From: an uncultured Alteromonadaceae bacterium
GTDB lineage: Bacteria > Pseudomonadota > Gammaproteobacteria > Enterobacterales > Alteromonadaceae
NCBI GenBank assembly: GCA_947501935.1
Contig: CANMXU010000006.1
Location: forward strand, 1-64,000
Reading direction: 5' to 3'
DNA: 64,000 bases
Shown: positions 35,276-44,403 of the stretch, one piece after another
How positions within the stretch are numbered: position 1 is the first letter of the stretch
How the letters are laid out: every line of letters starts with the position of its first letter
Translations under genes and position numbers: made by a program
The notes under the pieces: model-generated
Seen by the model: only the letters and a program-made list of their open reading frames with translations
What the model was told of the DNA's origin: nothing
Databases searched by the model: none

Positions 35276-35764
35276 TCAATAACGTGAGCTGGTAAAGTCG
35301 ACAAAAAACCTTACTTTGCTTTGTTCAAAAGCTTGTTCATCATTTGGGCTCTTGTTATCAATGCTTGTTTCACTTTTAATAACCGTTATCCAAATACGCC
35401 AAGTCATCACATCTTCACTGCAGCTGGCTAATAACGACTCTGCTGTCACTTGCTCTGGCTTATTTGGCTGATGTTGAAAAAAAACCGGCACTTTGCCCAT
35501 AAACATATCTTTACCTTCAAAATAACCAGTAAAGTTTAAGTCAGAAATTGAATTTTCTGCGCTAATTGAAATAACAAAAGGCACTTCGGCTTGTACTTTT
35601 TTTACGTTAAAGTGAATGTTAAATTTACCTAGCTCTGTATCAATGTCGCATATACTTTGATCACTAAGGCACTGTGGTTCAACATAATGACTTTGCGGTG
35701 GTGTTTTCGGCTGACATGCTGATAATAAGCCAAAGATAAGAATTAATATAAAAGCTGCTTTCAA
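35276..35764 (-). CDS. lipoprotein, possibly FixH/YtkA-like
   Basis: 162 residues with a lipoprotein signal (lipobox LSAC at about residues 14–17). The mature part is beta-rich (FNIHFNVKKVQAEVPFVISISAENSISDLNFTGYFEGKDMFMGKVPVFF) and resembles in outline the immunoglobulin-like FixH/YtkA fold; this is a weak judgement. The Met-rich MFMGKV segment and four Cys might bind copper. It is divergent from the FNR paralog and upstream of the cbb3 oxidase genes, with an FNR-type box in the shared promoter region. A role in cbb3 assembly or anaerobic response is a guess from position. Confidence 0.6.
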   Translation of the reverse strand: MKAAFILILIFGLLSACQPKTPPQSHYVEPQCLSDQSICDIDTELGKFNIHFNVKKVQAEVPFVISISAENSISDLNFTGYFEGKDMFMGKVPVFFQHQPNKPEQVTAESLLASCSEDVMTWRIWITVIKSETSIDNKSPNDEQAFEQSKVRFFVDFTSSRY

Positions 35765-35832
35765 AATGTCCCCGTAATAATTGTGAGTAGTAATAATTGC
35801 GGCTAATAATACACAAGCAAACCAAATAAAAA

Positions 35833-35846
35833 ATGATTAATATCAC
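35833..35846. promoter_or_regulatory. FNR-type box between the lipoprotein gene and the first FNR gene
   Basis: ATGAT-TAAT-ATCAC keeps the TGAT…ATCA core of the FNR consensus. It lies 69 bp from the lipoprotein start and 84 bp from the FNR start. A second weak half-match (TTGAT-TTAG-GTTAA, 35852–35865) is next to it. Autoregulation is possible. Confidence 0.45.
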
Positions 35847-35929
35847 AGTTATTGATTTAGGTTAATAATTGCATTGCAGTAAACAATTAAAATGTGTTTA
35901 TCTATTAAGCAATATACTGCTAATCAGCT

Positions 35930-36658
35930 ATGACAACATCTCAGAAAAATCAGCAAAACAGTAATTATATCGACTGTGATAAATGTTCAATGCAAGCAGT
36001 ATGCGAGCCAGTTTCAAAAGCGGTACAAGCGCTAGATTTAACCAATAACTATTTATCTAAACGTATGCCCTTAAAAGCGGGTGAAGTGTTATTTTCAGAA
36101 AATGAAGCCTTAACTTCATTTTATGCTGTTAGCTCAGGCAGTTTTGTCTTAACTGAAATAAAAGATAATAACGAAAGTAAAATTGTTGGCTTTAGGTTTC
36201 CCGGTGAACTTATCGGTGAAGATGCTATTTATCCTGAAAAATACGGTTATAACGCCGTTGCCGCCACAGCAAGTTCAGTGTGTAAAGTGGTTAGCGATAA
36301 ATTAATGTCGTGTAGTAAGTTAGTTCCTGATTTGCAGCTTAATATTATTAAGTTATTAAGCAAACAAAACTATACCCGCCAATCTGAATTTCGCGCTGCA
36401 GTGGCAAAAAAATCTGCTGAAAATGTATTGGCCTCTTTTTTAGTTAATGTTGCTCAGCGTAATACACAGCATGAAAAATCAGCAACGGTATTAAACCTAG
36501 CAGTGAGCCGAGATAATATTGCCAATTTTCTGGGTTTACGCCGTGAAACCTTAAGCCGCCTATTAACTAAATTACAAAATGACCAGCTAATTAAAGTTGA
36601 AGGTAAAACCATTTACTTACTTGACCTGAAAAATTTAGAAAAACTCGCCGATATCTAA
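35930..36658 (+). CDS. FNR-type oxygen-responsive regulator, paralog 1
   Basis: 242 residues, Crp/Fnr family. The [4Fe-4S] ligands are C16, C19 and C25 (C-x2-C-x5-C) plus the central C118 in SSVCKVV. The cyclic-nucleotide-like beta roll is at about 35–130. The helix-turn-helix (VSRDNIANFLGLRRETLSRLLTKL) has the E-x2-S-R recognition residues that read TTGAT half-sites. It differs from the second FNR here (44404) and is probably a specialised regulator of the adjacent cbb3 cluster and the divergent lipoprotein. Confidence 0.88.
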   Translation: MTTSQKNQQNSNYIDCDKCSMQAVCEPVSKAVQALDLTNNYLSKRMPLKAGEVLFSENEALTSFYAVSSGSFVLTEIKDNNESKIVGFRFPGELIGEDAIYPEKYGYNAVAATASSVCKVVSDKLMSCSKLVPDLQLNIIKLLSKQNYTRQSEFRAAVAKKSAENVLASFLVNVAQRNTQHEKSATVLNLAVSRDNIANFLGLRRETLSRLLTKLQNDQLIKVEGKTIYLLDLKNLEKLADI

Positions 36659-36905
36659 AAAGCCTCCTATAGTATTCACTCGAATACATAACCGCTATTC
36701 GTGATAAAAATGTTTATTAAGCAGATAAATAAGTAGTTGATATTATCAAAAAAACGGCAAGTGACTTATGTTACTTTTATACGTAACCAACTGAATTTAT
36801 GGCATTAATAATCGCCACCCTTGATAAGTGCGCAATAAACGTTCACCTTAAGTACAAAGTGTCGTATTTATAACCTTAATCTTTATAGGGAGATTGTTGT
36901 ATTTA
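36659..36905. other. upstream part of the ccoN regulatory region
   Basis: About 250 bp of AT-rich sequence after the FNR gene with no ORF. Together with the next ~190 bp it forms the long leader of ccoN; the two operator-like sites are listed separately. Confidence 0.5.
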
Positions 36906-36919
36906 TTGATTTAAATCAT
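36906..36919. promoter_or_regulatory. FNR box upstream of ccoN
   Basis: TTGAT-TTAA-ATCAT, nine of ten consensus positions, 173 bp before the ccoN ATG. FNR activation of cbb3 oxidase operons is well established, so this is probably functional. Confidence 0.78.
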
Positions 36920-36989
36920 GCTTTTTTATTGCTTTATAACTCCCTCGAAAGGTAGAATTGCAGCCGATATGTCACTACTTGTAACTTTT

Positions 36990-37005
36990 GGTGACATATA
37001 TCACC
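36990..37005. promoter_or_regulatory. CRP-like palindrome upstream of ccoN
   Basis: GGTGA-CATATA-TCACC carries the CRP core GTGA-N6-TCAC as a perfect palindrome, 87 bp before ccoN. It could bring carbon-source control to the oxidase operon. Binding is inferred. Confidence 0.45.
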
Positions 37006-37091
37006 GCTTTTGTGATAACTATTTGGAAGTAACATTTATTACAACCAGTTTGTTATAACAAAACCTAACCTAAGTAAACGGAACAAAAAAA

Positions 37092-38513
37092 ATGACAACA
37101 ACGCTTGAGCACTCGTCATATAACTACAAGGTGGTACGTCAATTTACCGTCATGACAGTTATATGGGGGATCGTTGGTACTCTCGTAGGTGTTCTTATTG
37201 CAGCCCAATTAATTTGGCCGGCACTAAACTTTGAAACACCTTGGCTAACCTATTCCCGTCTTCGCCCTCTTCATACCAATGCAGTAATATTTGCTTTTGG
37301 TACAAGTGCCCTATTTGCCACTTCTTACTACATAGTACAAAGAACTTGTAAAACCACATTGTTTGGTGGCAAGCTCGCTGCTTTTACCTTCTGGGGTTGG
37401 CAAGCAATTATTGTATTAGCGGCAATCACCCTACCTTTAGGTTATACCTCAAGTAAAGAATATGCTGAGCTTGAATGGCCTATTGATATTCTTATTGCTG
37501 TGGTTTGGGTTGCTTATGCCATTGTTTTCTTTGGTACATTAGTTAAACGCAAAACGTCGCATATTTATGTAGCTAACTGGTTCTTAGGTGGTTTCATCTT
37601 AACGGTTGCGGTATTGCATATTGGTAACAGCATGGTTGTACCAATTTCAATGACTAAGTCATACTCACTTTATTCTGGTGCTATCGATGCCATGATGCAG
37701 TGGTGGTATGGACATAACGCCGTAGGTTTCTTATTAACAGCTGGTTTCTTAGGTATGATGTATTACTTCGTTCCTAAACAAGCTGAACGTCCGGTTTATT
37801 CTTACCGTTTATCTATTGTGCATTTTTGGGCATTAGTTTCTTTATATATTTGGGCTGGTCCTCATCATCTTCATTATACTGCTTTACCTGACTGGGCTCA
37901 GTCTGTTGGTATGGTAATGTCTATCGTATTATTCCTTCCTTCTTGGGGTGGTATGATCAACGGTATTATGACTCTTTCTGGCGCATGGCATAAACTTCGT
38001 CATGACCCTATTCTACGCTTCTTAATTGTTTCATTATCTTTCTACGGTATGTCTACGTTTGAAGGCCCAATGATGGCAATTAAATCAGTAAATGCTTTAT
38101 CTCATTATACTGATTGGACCGTTGGTCACGTTCACTCTGGTGCCCTAGGTTGGGTTGCTATGATTTCAATTGGTGCTATGTATCACTTGATCCCAATTCT
38201 ATTTAACCAAGGTCGTATGTACAGCATCCGCCTTATCAACATTCACTTCTGGATGCACACCGCAGGTATTATTTTATACATAGTTGCAATGTGGATTTCA
38301 GGTGTAATGCAAGGGTTAATGTGGCGTGCGGTAAATGCTGACGGTACCTTAACTTACAGCTTTGTTGAAAGTTTAACCGCTTCTTACCCGTTCTACTTCA
38401 TCCGTTTCTTAGGTGGTGTATTAGTTGTAGCTGGCTTTATCTTAATGGCTTACAACATGTTCAAAACAATTGCAGCAAAAGACAATAGTCTTAAAGCTGT
38501 AGAAGCAGCTTAG
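37092..38513 (+). CDS. ccoN: cbb3-type cytochrome c oxidase subunit I
   Basis: 473 residues, catalytic haem-copper subunit with about 12 membrane helices. Haem and copper ligands are visible: the early His in [29 protein letters not shown] with the CuB His and cross-linked Tyr region, the His pair in GPHHLHY, and [11 protein letters not shown]. It reduces O2 with very high affinity and pumps protons. Shine-Dalgarno GGAAC precedes the ATG. It is the first gene of ccoNOQP, under an FNR box. Confidence 0.98.
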   Translation: MTTTLEHSSYNYKVVRQFTVMTVIWGIVGTLVGVLIAAQLIWPALNFETPWLTYSRLRPLHTNAVIFAFGTSALFATSYYIVQRTCKTTLFGGKLAAFTFWGWQAIIVLAAITLPLGYTSSKEYAELEWPIDILIAVVWVAYAIVFFGTLVKRKTSHIYVANWFLGGFILTVAVLHIGNSMVVPISMTKSYSLYSGAIDAMMQWWYGHNAVGFLLTAGFLGMMYYFVPKQAERPVYSYRLSIVHFWALVSLYIWAGPHHLHYTALPDWAQSVGMVMSIVLFLPSWGGMINGIMTLSGAWHKLRHDPILRFLIVSLSFYGMSTFEGPMMAIKSVNALSHYTDWTVGHVHSGALGWVAMISIGAMYHLIPILFNQGRMYSIRLINIHFWMHTAGIILYIVAMWISGVMQGLMWRAVNADGTLTYSFVESLTASYPFYFIRFLGGVLVVAGFILMAYNMFKTIAAKDNSLKAVEAA

Positions 38514-38522
38514 GAGCGAACC

Positions 38523-39167
38523 ATGAGTAATAAACATGAAGCTGTCGAGAAAAATGTAGGCTTATTTGTTATTTTCACCATTCTTGCAATCAGCATTGGT
38601 GGTTTAGTAGAAATAACGCCATTATTTTTCCAAAAAGCAACCACTCAACCGGTTGACAATTTACGCCCTTATACGGCGTTAGAAATGGAAGGTCGTGACA
38701 TTTATATCCGTGAAGGTTGTAGTAACTGTCACAGTCAAATGATCCGTCCTTTCCGTGCTGAAACTGAGCGTTATGGTCACTACAGTGTTGCTGGTGAGCA
38801 AGTTTGGGAACATCCATTCTTATGGGGTTCAAAACGTACAGGGCCTGATTTAGCCCGTGTTGGTGGTCGTTATAGTGACGACTGGCATCGTGCGCATTTA
38901 ATTGACCCTCGTTCAGTAGTACCTGAGTCGAACATGCCTTCGTACAAATGGTTAGCTGAAAACACCTTAGACGGTGAGTTAACCGCGAAAAAATTGGAAA
39001 CCTTTAACTGGTTAACAAGAAATCGTAGTCATAAAAACGAACAAGGTGAAGCTATTCCATTGTATACGGCAGAAGAAATTTCCGGTGCTCAAGCAGCAGT
39101 TAAAGGCAAAACAGAAATAGATGCCCTAATTGCTTACTTGCAGTCACTCGGACATGCACTGAAGTAA
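38523..39167 (+). CDS. ccoO: cbb3-type cytochrome c oxidase subunit II (monohaem)
   Basis: 214 residues. There is one N-terminal membrane helix ([25 protein letters not shown]) and then a periplasmic c-type haem domain with the CSNCH motif (about residues 64–68) and a distal Met in the SNMPSYKWL segment. It passes electrons from CcoP to CcoN. AGGAG lies 8 nt before the ATG, and the gene starts 9 bp after ccoN. Its stop shares a base with the ccoQ start. Confidence 0.98.
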   Translation: MSNKHEAVEKNVGLFVIFTILAISIGGLVEITPLFFQKATTQPVDNLRPYTALEMEGRDIYIREGCSNCHSQMIRPFRAETERYGHYSVAGEQVWEHPFLWGSKRTGPDLARVGGRYSDDWHRAHLIDPRSVVPESNMPSYKWLAENTLDGELTAKKLETFNWLTRNRSHKNEQGEAIPLYTAEEISGAQAAVKGKTEIDALIAYLQSLGHALK

Positions 39168-39364
39168 TGACGATGGATTATGGAACGCTTAGAGGGGTTA
39201 TCGCCCTATTAATTTTGGCACTTTTTATCATCATTGTGGTGTGGTCTTTTAATAAAAAACGTAAAAACTCGTTTGAAGAAGCCGCAAATTCTATCTTTGA
39301 AGAAGATAGCAAAGTAGACCGCAAAGAAGAGAAAAGTAAACAGGAGACTAATAATAATGTCTAG
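39167..39364 (+). CDS. ccoQ: cbb3-type oxidase small subunit (CcoQ/FixQ)
   Basis: 65 residues: one membrane helix (TLRGVIALLILALFIIIVVWSF) followed by a Lys/Glu-rich cytoplasmic tail (KKRKNSFEEAANSIFEED). This is the usual form of CcoQ, which stabilises the oxidase. The start overlaps the ccoO stop by one base and the end overlaps ccoP by 8 bp, so translation is coupled. Confidence 0.93.
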   Translation: MTMDYGTLRGVIALLILALFIIIVVWSFNKKRKNSFEEAANSIFEEDSKVDRKEEKSKQETNNNV

Positions 39365-40325
39365 CTTCTGGAGTATTTGGATATCAGTTCTAACACTAGG
39401 TACCTTAGTAGGTTGTTTTTTTCTACTACGTTGGTGTTTAAAGAACTTCGTAGGTGTTAAAGAAGGAGAGTCTACTGGGCACTCGTTTGATGGCATTGAA
39501 GAATTGAACAACCCTTTACCTAAATGGTGGAGTACGTTTTTCTTAATAACTATCATTTGGGGTTTTGGTTATTTAGTCCTTTATCCGGGCTTAGGTAACT
39601 TCCAAGGCCTTTTAGGCTGGAAAAGCTCAAACCAAGACGTTGTTAGCCTTGCAGATTCAAAAGCACAAATGGCTGCAGCAAAAGAAAGTGGTTTATTAGT
39701 ACAGTATGACCGTGAAATGGACGCTGCTGACGCTAAATACGGACCAATTTTTGACGCTTTTGCCGCACGTAGCATTGAAGACTTAAGCACTGATAAAGCA
39801 GCATTAAAAATTGGTCAACGCCTATTTTTACAAAACTGTTCACAGTGTCATGGTTCTAACGCAAGTGGTACAACTGGCTTCCCTGACCTAACAGATACTG
39901 ATTGGTTATACGGCGGCAAACCTGAGGCCATTAAAGAAAGCATCTTAAATGGTCGTACAGCTAATGGCATGATGCCTTGGGGCGCAGCATTAGGCGGCGA
40001 ACAAGGCATTAAAGAAGTAGCTGCTTATGTTATCAGTTTAAGTGGTCGTTCAGTTAATCCTGACCTTGCTGAAGCCGGTAAAGCTAAATTTGGTATTTGT
40101 GCGGGTTGTCACGGCGCAGAAGGCCAAGGCAGTTTAGCGATGGGTGTGCCATTAGGTGCTCCAAATCTTGCCGATCACGTATGGTTATACGGCGGTTCAC
40201 AACGTGTTATTGAAGAATCAATACGTAATGGCCGCGCGGGTGTAATGCCTGCTTGGAAAGACATCTTAGGTGAAGAAAAAGTTCACTTACTTAGTGCATA
40301 CGTCTATAGTTTATCGCAAAAATAA
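39357..40325 (+). CDS. ccoP: cbb3-type cytochrome c oxidase subunit III (dihaem)
   Basis: 322 residues. Two N-terminal membrane helices (the second in WWSTFFLITIIWGFGYLVLYP) are followed by two c-type domains with CSQCH (about residues 161–165) and CAGCH (about 246–250) haem sites. Met ligands are in ANGMMPWG and AGVMPAW. It receives electrons from cytochrome c or bc1. AGGAGA precedes the ATG inside ccoQ. A strong terminator closes the ccoNOQP operon. Confidence 0.97.
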   Translation: MSSFWSIWISVLTLGTLVGCFFLLRWCLKNFVGVKEGESTGHSFDGIEELNNPLPKWWSTFFLITIIWGFGYLVLYPGLGNFQGLLGWKSSNQDVVSLADSKAQMAAAKESGLLVQYDREMDAADAKYGPIFDAFAARSIEDLSTDKAALKIGQRLFLQNCSQCHGSNASGTTGFPDLTDTDWLYGGKPEAIKESILNGRTANGMMPWGAALGGEQGIKEVAAYVISLSGRSVNPDLAEAGKAKFGICAGCHGAEGQGSLAMGVPLGAPNLADHVWLYGGSQRVIEESIRNGRAGVMPAWKDILGEEKVHLLSAYVYSLSQK

Positions 40326-40350
40326 ACGGTAAAACGTAACACTGAAAATA

Positions 40351-40383
40351 AAAAACCTGTTAAGTAATTAACAGGTTTTTTTT
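40351..40383 (+). terminator. rho-independent terminator after ccoNOQP
   Basis: A 13-bp perfect stem (AAAAACCTGTTAA with TTAACAGGTTTTT), loop GTAA, extended T run. Confidence 0.92.
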
Positions 40384-40484
40384 GCAAAACTTTAACGTTT
40401 AAGCCGTTATTTTATCGCACTTGCTCTTGGTTCAAACGCTATAACTGGGTATAATATCGCCCTATTTTACAAGTGTGAAAAACA

Positions 40485-40979
40485 ATGAAAACATCTTGGT
40501 ATAAAGAGCCTTGGGCATGGTTAGTATTTATATTGCCTTTTACCGCAGTAGTCGCAGGTATTGCTACCTTCATTATTGCCAATACTAACCCCGATACCTT
40601 GGTTGTTGGTGATTATTATAAAAAAGGCAAAGCTATTAACTTAGAGTTAAGCAAAGTAAAATTAGCACAAAAGCTTGGTATGCGTTTTGACCTACAGTTA
40701 CACAATAACCAATTAGTTATAAAACCTACTGGTATAGAAAAAGTATTCCCATTATTAAATGTGAATTTTTTTCACCCTACCCTTGAAGACAAAGATTTTT
40801 ACCTAGCATTAACTCCTGATGGCAATGGTTATTTCCGCCATCATTTTGATCAAGAAGTTAGCGGGAAATGGCGTATTACCATTTCACCATTTGAAGGTCA
40901 TTGGAAAATTCAAAACACTATTAGCTTACCGCAAGCCAATTTTATTGAAATAGTTCCTAATCTTACTGAAGCAAATTAA
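40485..40979 (+). CDS. ccoH: FixH-like cbb3 oxidase accessory protein (CcoH)
   Basis: 164 residues. One N-terminal membrane helix (WAWLVFILPFTAVVAGIATFIIANTNPDTLVVGDYYKKGKAIN, including the conserved DYYKKG after the helix) is followed by a beta-rich periplasmic domain (LNVNFFHPTLEDKDFYLALTPDGNGYFRHHF). That is the FixH/CcoH pattern; CcoH is needed for cbb3 assembly and stability. Its stop overlaps the ccoI start, so ccoH-ccoI-ccoS and the next gene form one assembly operon. Confidence 0.88.
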   Translation: MKTSWYKEPWAWLVFILPFTAVVAGIATFIIANTNPDTLVVGDYYKKGKAINLELSKVKLAQKLGMRFDLQLHNNQLVIKPTGIEKVFPLLNVNFFHPTLEDKDFYLALTPDGNGYFRHHFDQEVSGKWRITISPFEGHWKIQNTISLPQANFIEIVPNLTEAN

Positions 40980-43402
40980 TGTCAAATAGCTGTTTTCATT
41001 GTGGTGAACTGGTGCCAAATGGCATTGACTTATCCGTTACTATTTTCCAAAAACAGCAACAAATGTGCTGTATTGGTTGTCAGGCGGTGGCGCAAACCAT
41101 CGTTGATAACCAGTTAACTGAGTATTATCAGTTTCGTACCGAGCCAGCTATTAAAGGCAGTGGTTTAATTCCAGAGCAGCTGCAAAAAAATAAGCTGCTT
41201 GACGATGCTAACCTGCAAAATGAATTTACTTACAGCACAGATGATTATAAAGAAACCATTTTAACCATCGACGGCATTAGCTGCGCTGCTTGCGCTTGGC
41301 TGATTGAAATGCAACTAGCTAAAGTAAACGGCATTATCACAATTACCGTTAATGCGACTACTCAACGCGCTACCGTGCGCTGGAAAAACGAAATAATCAC
41401 CCTAAGTGAAATATTGGGTAGCATTGAAAATATCGGTTATCACGCGCTGCCTTTTAAGGCTAATATCGCTGAAGAAAACAATCAAAAACAAGCTAAAGTA
41501 TTTATCAAACGCTTAGGTATTTCTGGCATTTTAATGATGCAAGTAATGATGATAGCGACCGGGTTATACTTTGGTGCCTTTTCCGACATGTCTGAATACA
41601 ACCTGCTTTATTTACGCTGGACCAGCATGTTATTAACCTTCCCTGTAGTTACCTACGGCGCATTTCCTTTTTACAAAGGCGCTATTAATGCGTTGAAATT
41701 AAAACGTTTATCTATGGACGTACCGGTAGCTATTGCTATTAGCTTAGCTTTCACTGCCAGTGTTTGGGCAACGGTTACTGAGCAAGGTGAAGTTTATTTT
41801 GAATCGGTCGCTATGTTCACCTTTTTATTATTAATTGGTAAGTTTTTAGAATTTAGGGCACGAGCACGGGCAGCAGAAGTTTCCGCAAATTTATTAAAAT
41901 TAATGCCGATGACCGCCGTTAAAGTGATTGAAACCAGTAATGGTCAACAAGAGCAATATATCGCGGCTAAAAACCTTATTGCACTTGATATAGTTAGAAT
42001 AAAACCTGGAGAAGTGGTGCCTGCCGATGGCATTATTATTCAAGGAACCAGTCAACTTAATGAAGCTATGCTTTCTGGTGAGCAGCTGCCCGTAAATAAA
42101 AGTATTGGTGAACAAGTTTTTGCTGGTACTGTAAATGGCGACGGTAACTTAACCGTTGAAGTAAAAAAAGCCACCAGCCACTCTTTTTTAAGCCAATTAA
42201 TAAGACTTAGCGAACATTCTCAGTCACATAAACCTAAACTGGCTAAGCTCTCTGACAAAATTGCGCAGTATTTTGTTGCAGTAATATTACTTACAGCCAT
42301 TGCTACCGCTTGGTATTGGCACCTTCATTTGCCCAGTGAAGCGTTTTGGATAACCCTTTCGGTATTAGTTGCCACCTGCCCTTGTGCACTTTCTTTAGCA
42401 ACACCAACTGCGTTAACTTGCGCGACAACTCGACTTAATAAGTCGGGAATAATGATCAAATCAGCTCATGTTATGGAAACCATTCCCGCAATTACCGCAA
42501 TGGCCTTTGATAAAACCGGCACCTTAACAAATGGTGAATTTACACTGGCCGCAGTTGGCATAATTGACCATAGCTACAAAGAAACTCAGTTACTTGCCAT
42601 TGCAGCGGCACTTGAATGCCATTCAGAGCACCCTTTAGCTAAACCTTTTAATAAATATCGTGACTTTAGCTACCATGCACAACACCCACATGTAGAACCT
42701 GGTGCCGGGGTTAGCGGCGAAGTCAACGGACAACAATTTAGCATTGGTAAACCGAGCTGGGTATTAAATAATCTGTTAAGTAGTAATAAGTTAAGCGGTG
42801 ATGAATTAGCCAAGTACAGCGCTGAGCAATGTATATTAATGCAAGGTGATAACATACTTTGTACGTTTAGCCTACGCGATAATATTCGCGATGACGCTGA
42901 ACCATTACTTAACTATTTACAGCAAAATGATATCAATACCATTATGCTTTCTGGCGATAATGAAATTGCCTGTAAAAGTGCACAAGCCCAGCTTACTATT
43001 GATGAATTTCATGCAGGCCTTAGCGCCCAAGATAAAATGTCGATATTAAAAGAGCACCAGCAACAACATACCGTTGCTATGGTAGGAGACGGTGTAAATG
43101 ATACGCCAGTATTTGGCGCTGCTCATATTGCTATAGCCATGGGCAGTGGTACTGATATTGCAAAAAATGGCGCTGATGTTATTTTACTTAATAATCAACT
43201 TTCTTCGATAAAAACCTTAAAGCAAGTTGCCATTAAAACCAAAAAAATTATTTGGCAAAACTATCTTTGGGCATTTGGCTATAATGCCATTGTATTGCCT
43301 TTAGCTGTAGCCGGTTTTATTACTCCGTATATGGCGGTTATTGGCATGTCACTTAGTTCAATATTGGTGATCACTAACTCGTTGAGACTCCTTAAAAAAT
43401 GA
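40979..43402 (+). CDS. ccoI: copper-transporting P-type ATPase for cbb3 oxidase (CcoI)
   Basis: 807 residues, P1B-ATPase. The N-terminal Cys-rich part (CFHCGE, MCCIGC) is typical of CcoI/FixI, followed by a metal-binding domain with GISCAACAW. The membrane copper site is CPC in VATCPCALSLATPTAL, the phosphorylation site is DKTGTLT, and the hinge is GDGVNDTPVFG. It exports Cu+ to the periplasm for insertion into CcoN. The ATG overlaps the preceding stop by one base and the TGA overlaps ccoS as ATGA. Confidence 0.96.
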   Translation: MSNSCFHCGELVPNGIDLSVTIFQKQQQMCCIGCQAVAQTIVDNQLTEYYQFRTEPAIKGSGLIPEQLQKNKLLDDANLQNEFTYSTDDYKETILTIDGISCAACAWLIEMQLAKVNGIITITVNATTQRATVRWKNEIITLSEILGSIENIGYHALPFKANIAEENNQKQAKVFIKRLGISGILMMQVMMIATGLYFGAFSDMSEYNLLYLRWTSMLLTFPVVTYGAFPFYKGAINALKLKRLSMDVPVAIAISLAFTASVWATVTEQGEVYFESVAMFTFLLLIGKFLEFRARARAAEVSANLLKLMPMTAVKVIETSNGQQEQYIAAKNLIALDIVRIKPGEVVPADGIIIQGTSQLNEAMLSGEQLPVNKSIGEQVFAGTVNGDGNLTVEVKKATSHSFLSQLIRLSEHSQSHKPKLAKLSDKIAQYFVAVILLTAIATAWYWHLHLPSEAFWITLSVLVATCPCALSLATPTALTCATTRLNKSGIMIKSAHVMETIPAITAMAFDKTGTLTNGEFTLAAVGIIDHSYKETQLLAIAAALECHSEHPLAKPFNKYRDFSYHAQHPHVEPGAGVSGEVNGQQFSIGKPSWVLNNLLSSNKLSGDELAKYSAEQCILMQGDNILCTFSLRDNIRDDAEPLLNYLQQNDINTIMLSGDNEIACKSAQAQLTIDEFHAGLSAQDKMSILKEHQQQHTVAMVGDGVNDTPVFGAAHIAIAMGSGTDIAKNGADVILLNNQLSSIKTLKQVAIKTKKIIWQNYLWAFGYNAIVLPLAVAGFITPYMAVIGMSLSSILVITNSLRLLKK

Positions 43403-43704
43403 GCATAATTTACGTATTAATCCCCATTGCCGTATTACTTACCGCAATTGGCATTTATCTATTTTTTTGGGCTGTTAAAACTGAGCAGTTTGACGACCTA
43501 GAAAAACAAGGTATGAGCATTCTTTTTGATGATGAGAAAACTGAGAATGATGATAATGAAAATGTAGGCTTTGATCAAAAAACTGATGAGCAAGCTAACC
43601 TGAAAAGTTCTGCCAGTATTGAAACCTCAGCAAATACAGCAAGCCTTAGTGATGACCAAATAAATACCAGCAATACAACCAAGCAACCAGAAAATGACGC
43701 TTGA
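43399..43704 (+). CDS. ccoS: cbb3 oxidase assembly protein CcoS, with a long acidic tail
   Basis: 101 residues. The N-terminal half is typical CcoS: one membrane helix (IYVLIPIAVLLTAIGIYLFFWAVKTEQFDDLEKQGMSILFDD). Usual members are about 50–70 residues long. Here a further ~50 residues rich in Asp, Asn, Ser and Glu follow, of low complexity. CcoS is needed for haem and copper insertion into CcoN. It overlaps ccoI by 4 bp and the next gene by 11 bp. Confidence 0.9.
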   Translation: MSIIYVLIPIAVLLTAIGIYLFFWAVKTEQFDDLEKQGMSILFDDEKTENDDNENVGFDQKTDEQANLKSSASIETSANTASLSDDQINTSNTTKQPENDA

Positions 43705-44359
43705 TTATTTTTCAGCTTTTATCATAGGTTTACTAGGTTCCGGCCACTGTATAGGTATGTGTGGCGGCATCAGCTCAATGTTAACTTCGGCAATACCAGG
43801 TAAAAAAGTACAGCTGTCATTAATTTTGAGTTATAACTTTGGCAGAATATTCTCTTACAGTGTCATTGGCGCTATCGTTGGTTTTAGTGGCTCAATCGCG
43901 GCAAAGAATATTGGTATACCATTAATTGGTTTACGGTTAGTTTCTGGTATATTTTTAGTACTACTCGGCTTATATCTTGGTCAATGGTTAATGTGGCTAA
44001 GCAAATTAGAGCATTTAGGTAAGTACGTTTGGCGATATTTATCACCATATAGTAAACATTTCATTCCAGTTGACCGTCCTTCAAAGGCACTTGCACTTGG
44101 AGCACTTTGGGGTTGGTTACCTTGTGGTTTAGTTTATTCAACCCTTACTTGGGCACTTGCCAGCAATAGTGCGCTATCAGGAGCGCTTATCATGCTCTGT
44201 TTTGGTTTAGGTACGCTACCGGCATTATTAACCTTCTCCATAAGTTTCTATAACATTAAAAAGTTAGTGACAAATATCACATTTAGAAAACTATTGGCTA
44301 TAGTTACAATATTCTATGGAATTTTTACTATATTGTTTGCATCTAGACAATTGTTTTAA
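43694..44359 (+). CDS. TauE/SafE-like membrane protein of the cbb3 assembly operon
   Basis: 221 residues with about six membrane segments. Key motifs are GSGHCIGMCGG near the N-terminus and WGWLPCGLVYSTL in the second half; both pair a Cys with Gly/Pro as in the CcdA-like sulfite exporter TauE/SafE relatives found with cco genes. It probably handles copper or thiols in oxidase maturation (inference). It overlaps ccoS by 11 bp and is the last gene of the assembly operon, 44 bp before fnr. Confidence 0.85.
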   Translation: MTLDYFSAFIIGLLGSGHCIGMCGGISSMLTSAIPGKKVQLSLILSYNFGRIFSYSVIGAIVGFSGSIAAKNIGIPLIGLRLVSGIFLVLLGLYLGQWLMWLSKLEHLGKYVWRYLSPYSKHFIPVDRPSKALALGALWGWLPCGLVYSTLTWALASNSALSGALIMLCFGLGTLPALLTFSISFYNIKKLVTNITFRKLLAIVTIFYGIFTILFASRQLF

Positions 44360-44403
44360 TATGATCTAGCTCAATAAAGTTTAAGTAAATTGTTTAGGTA
44401 GTT

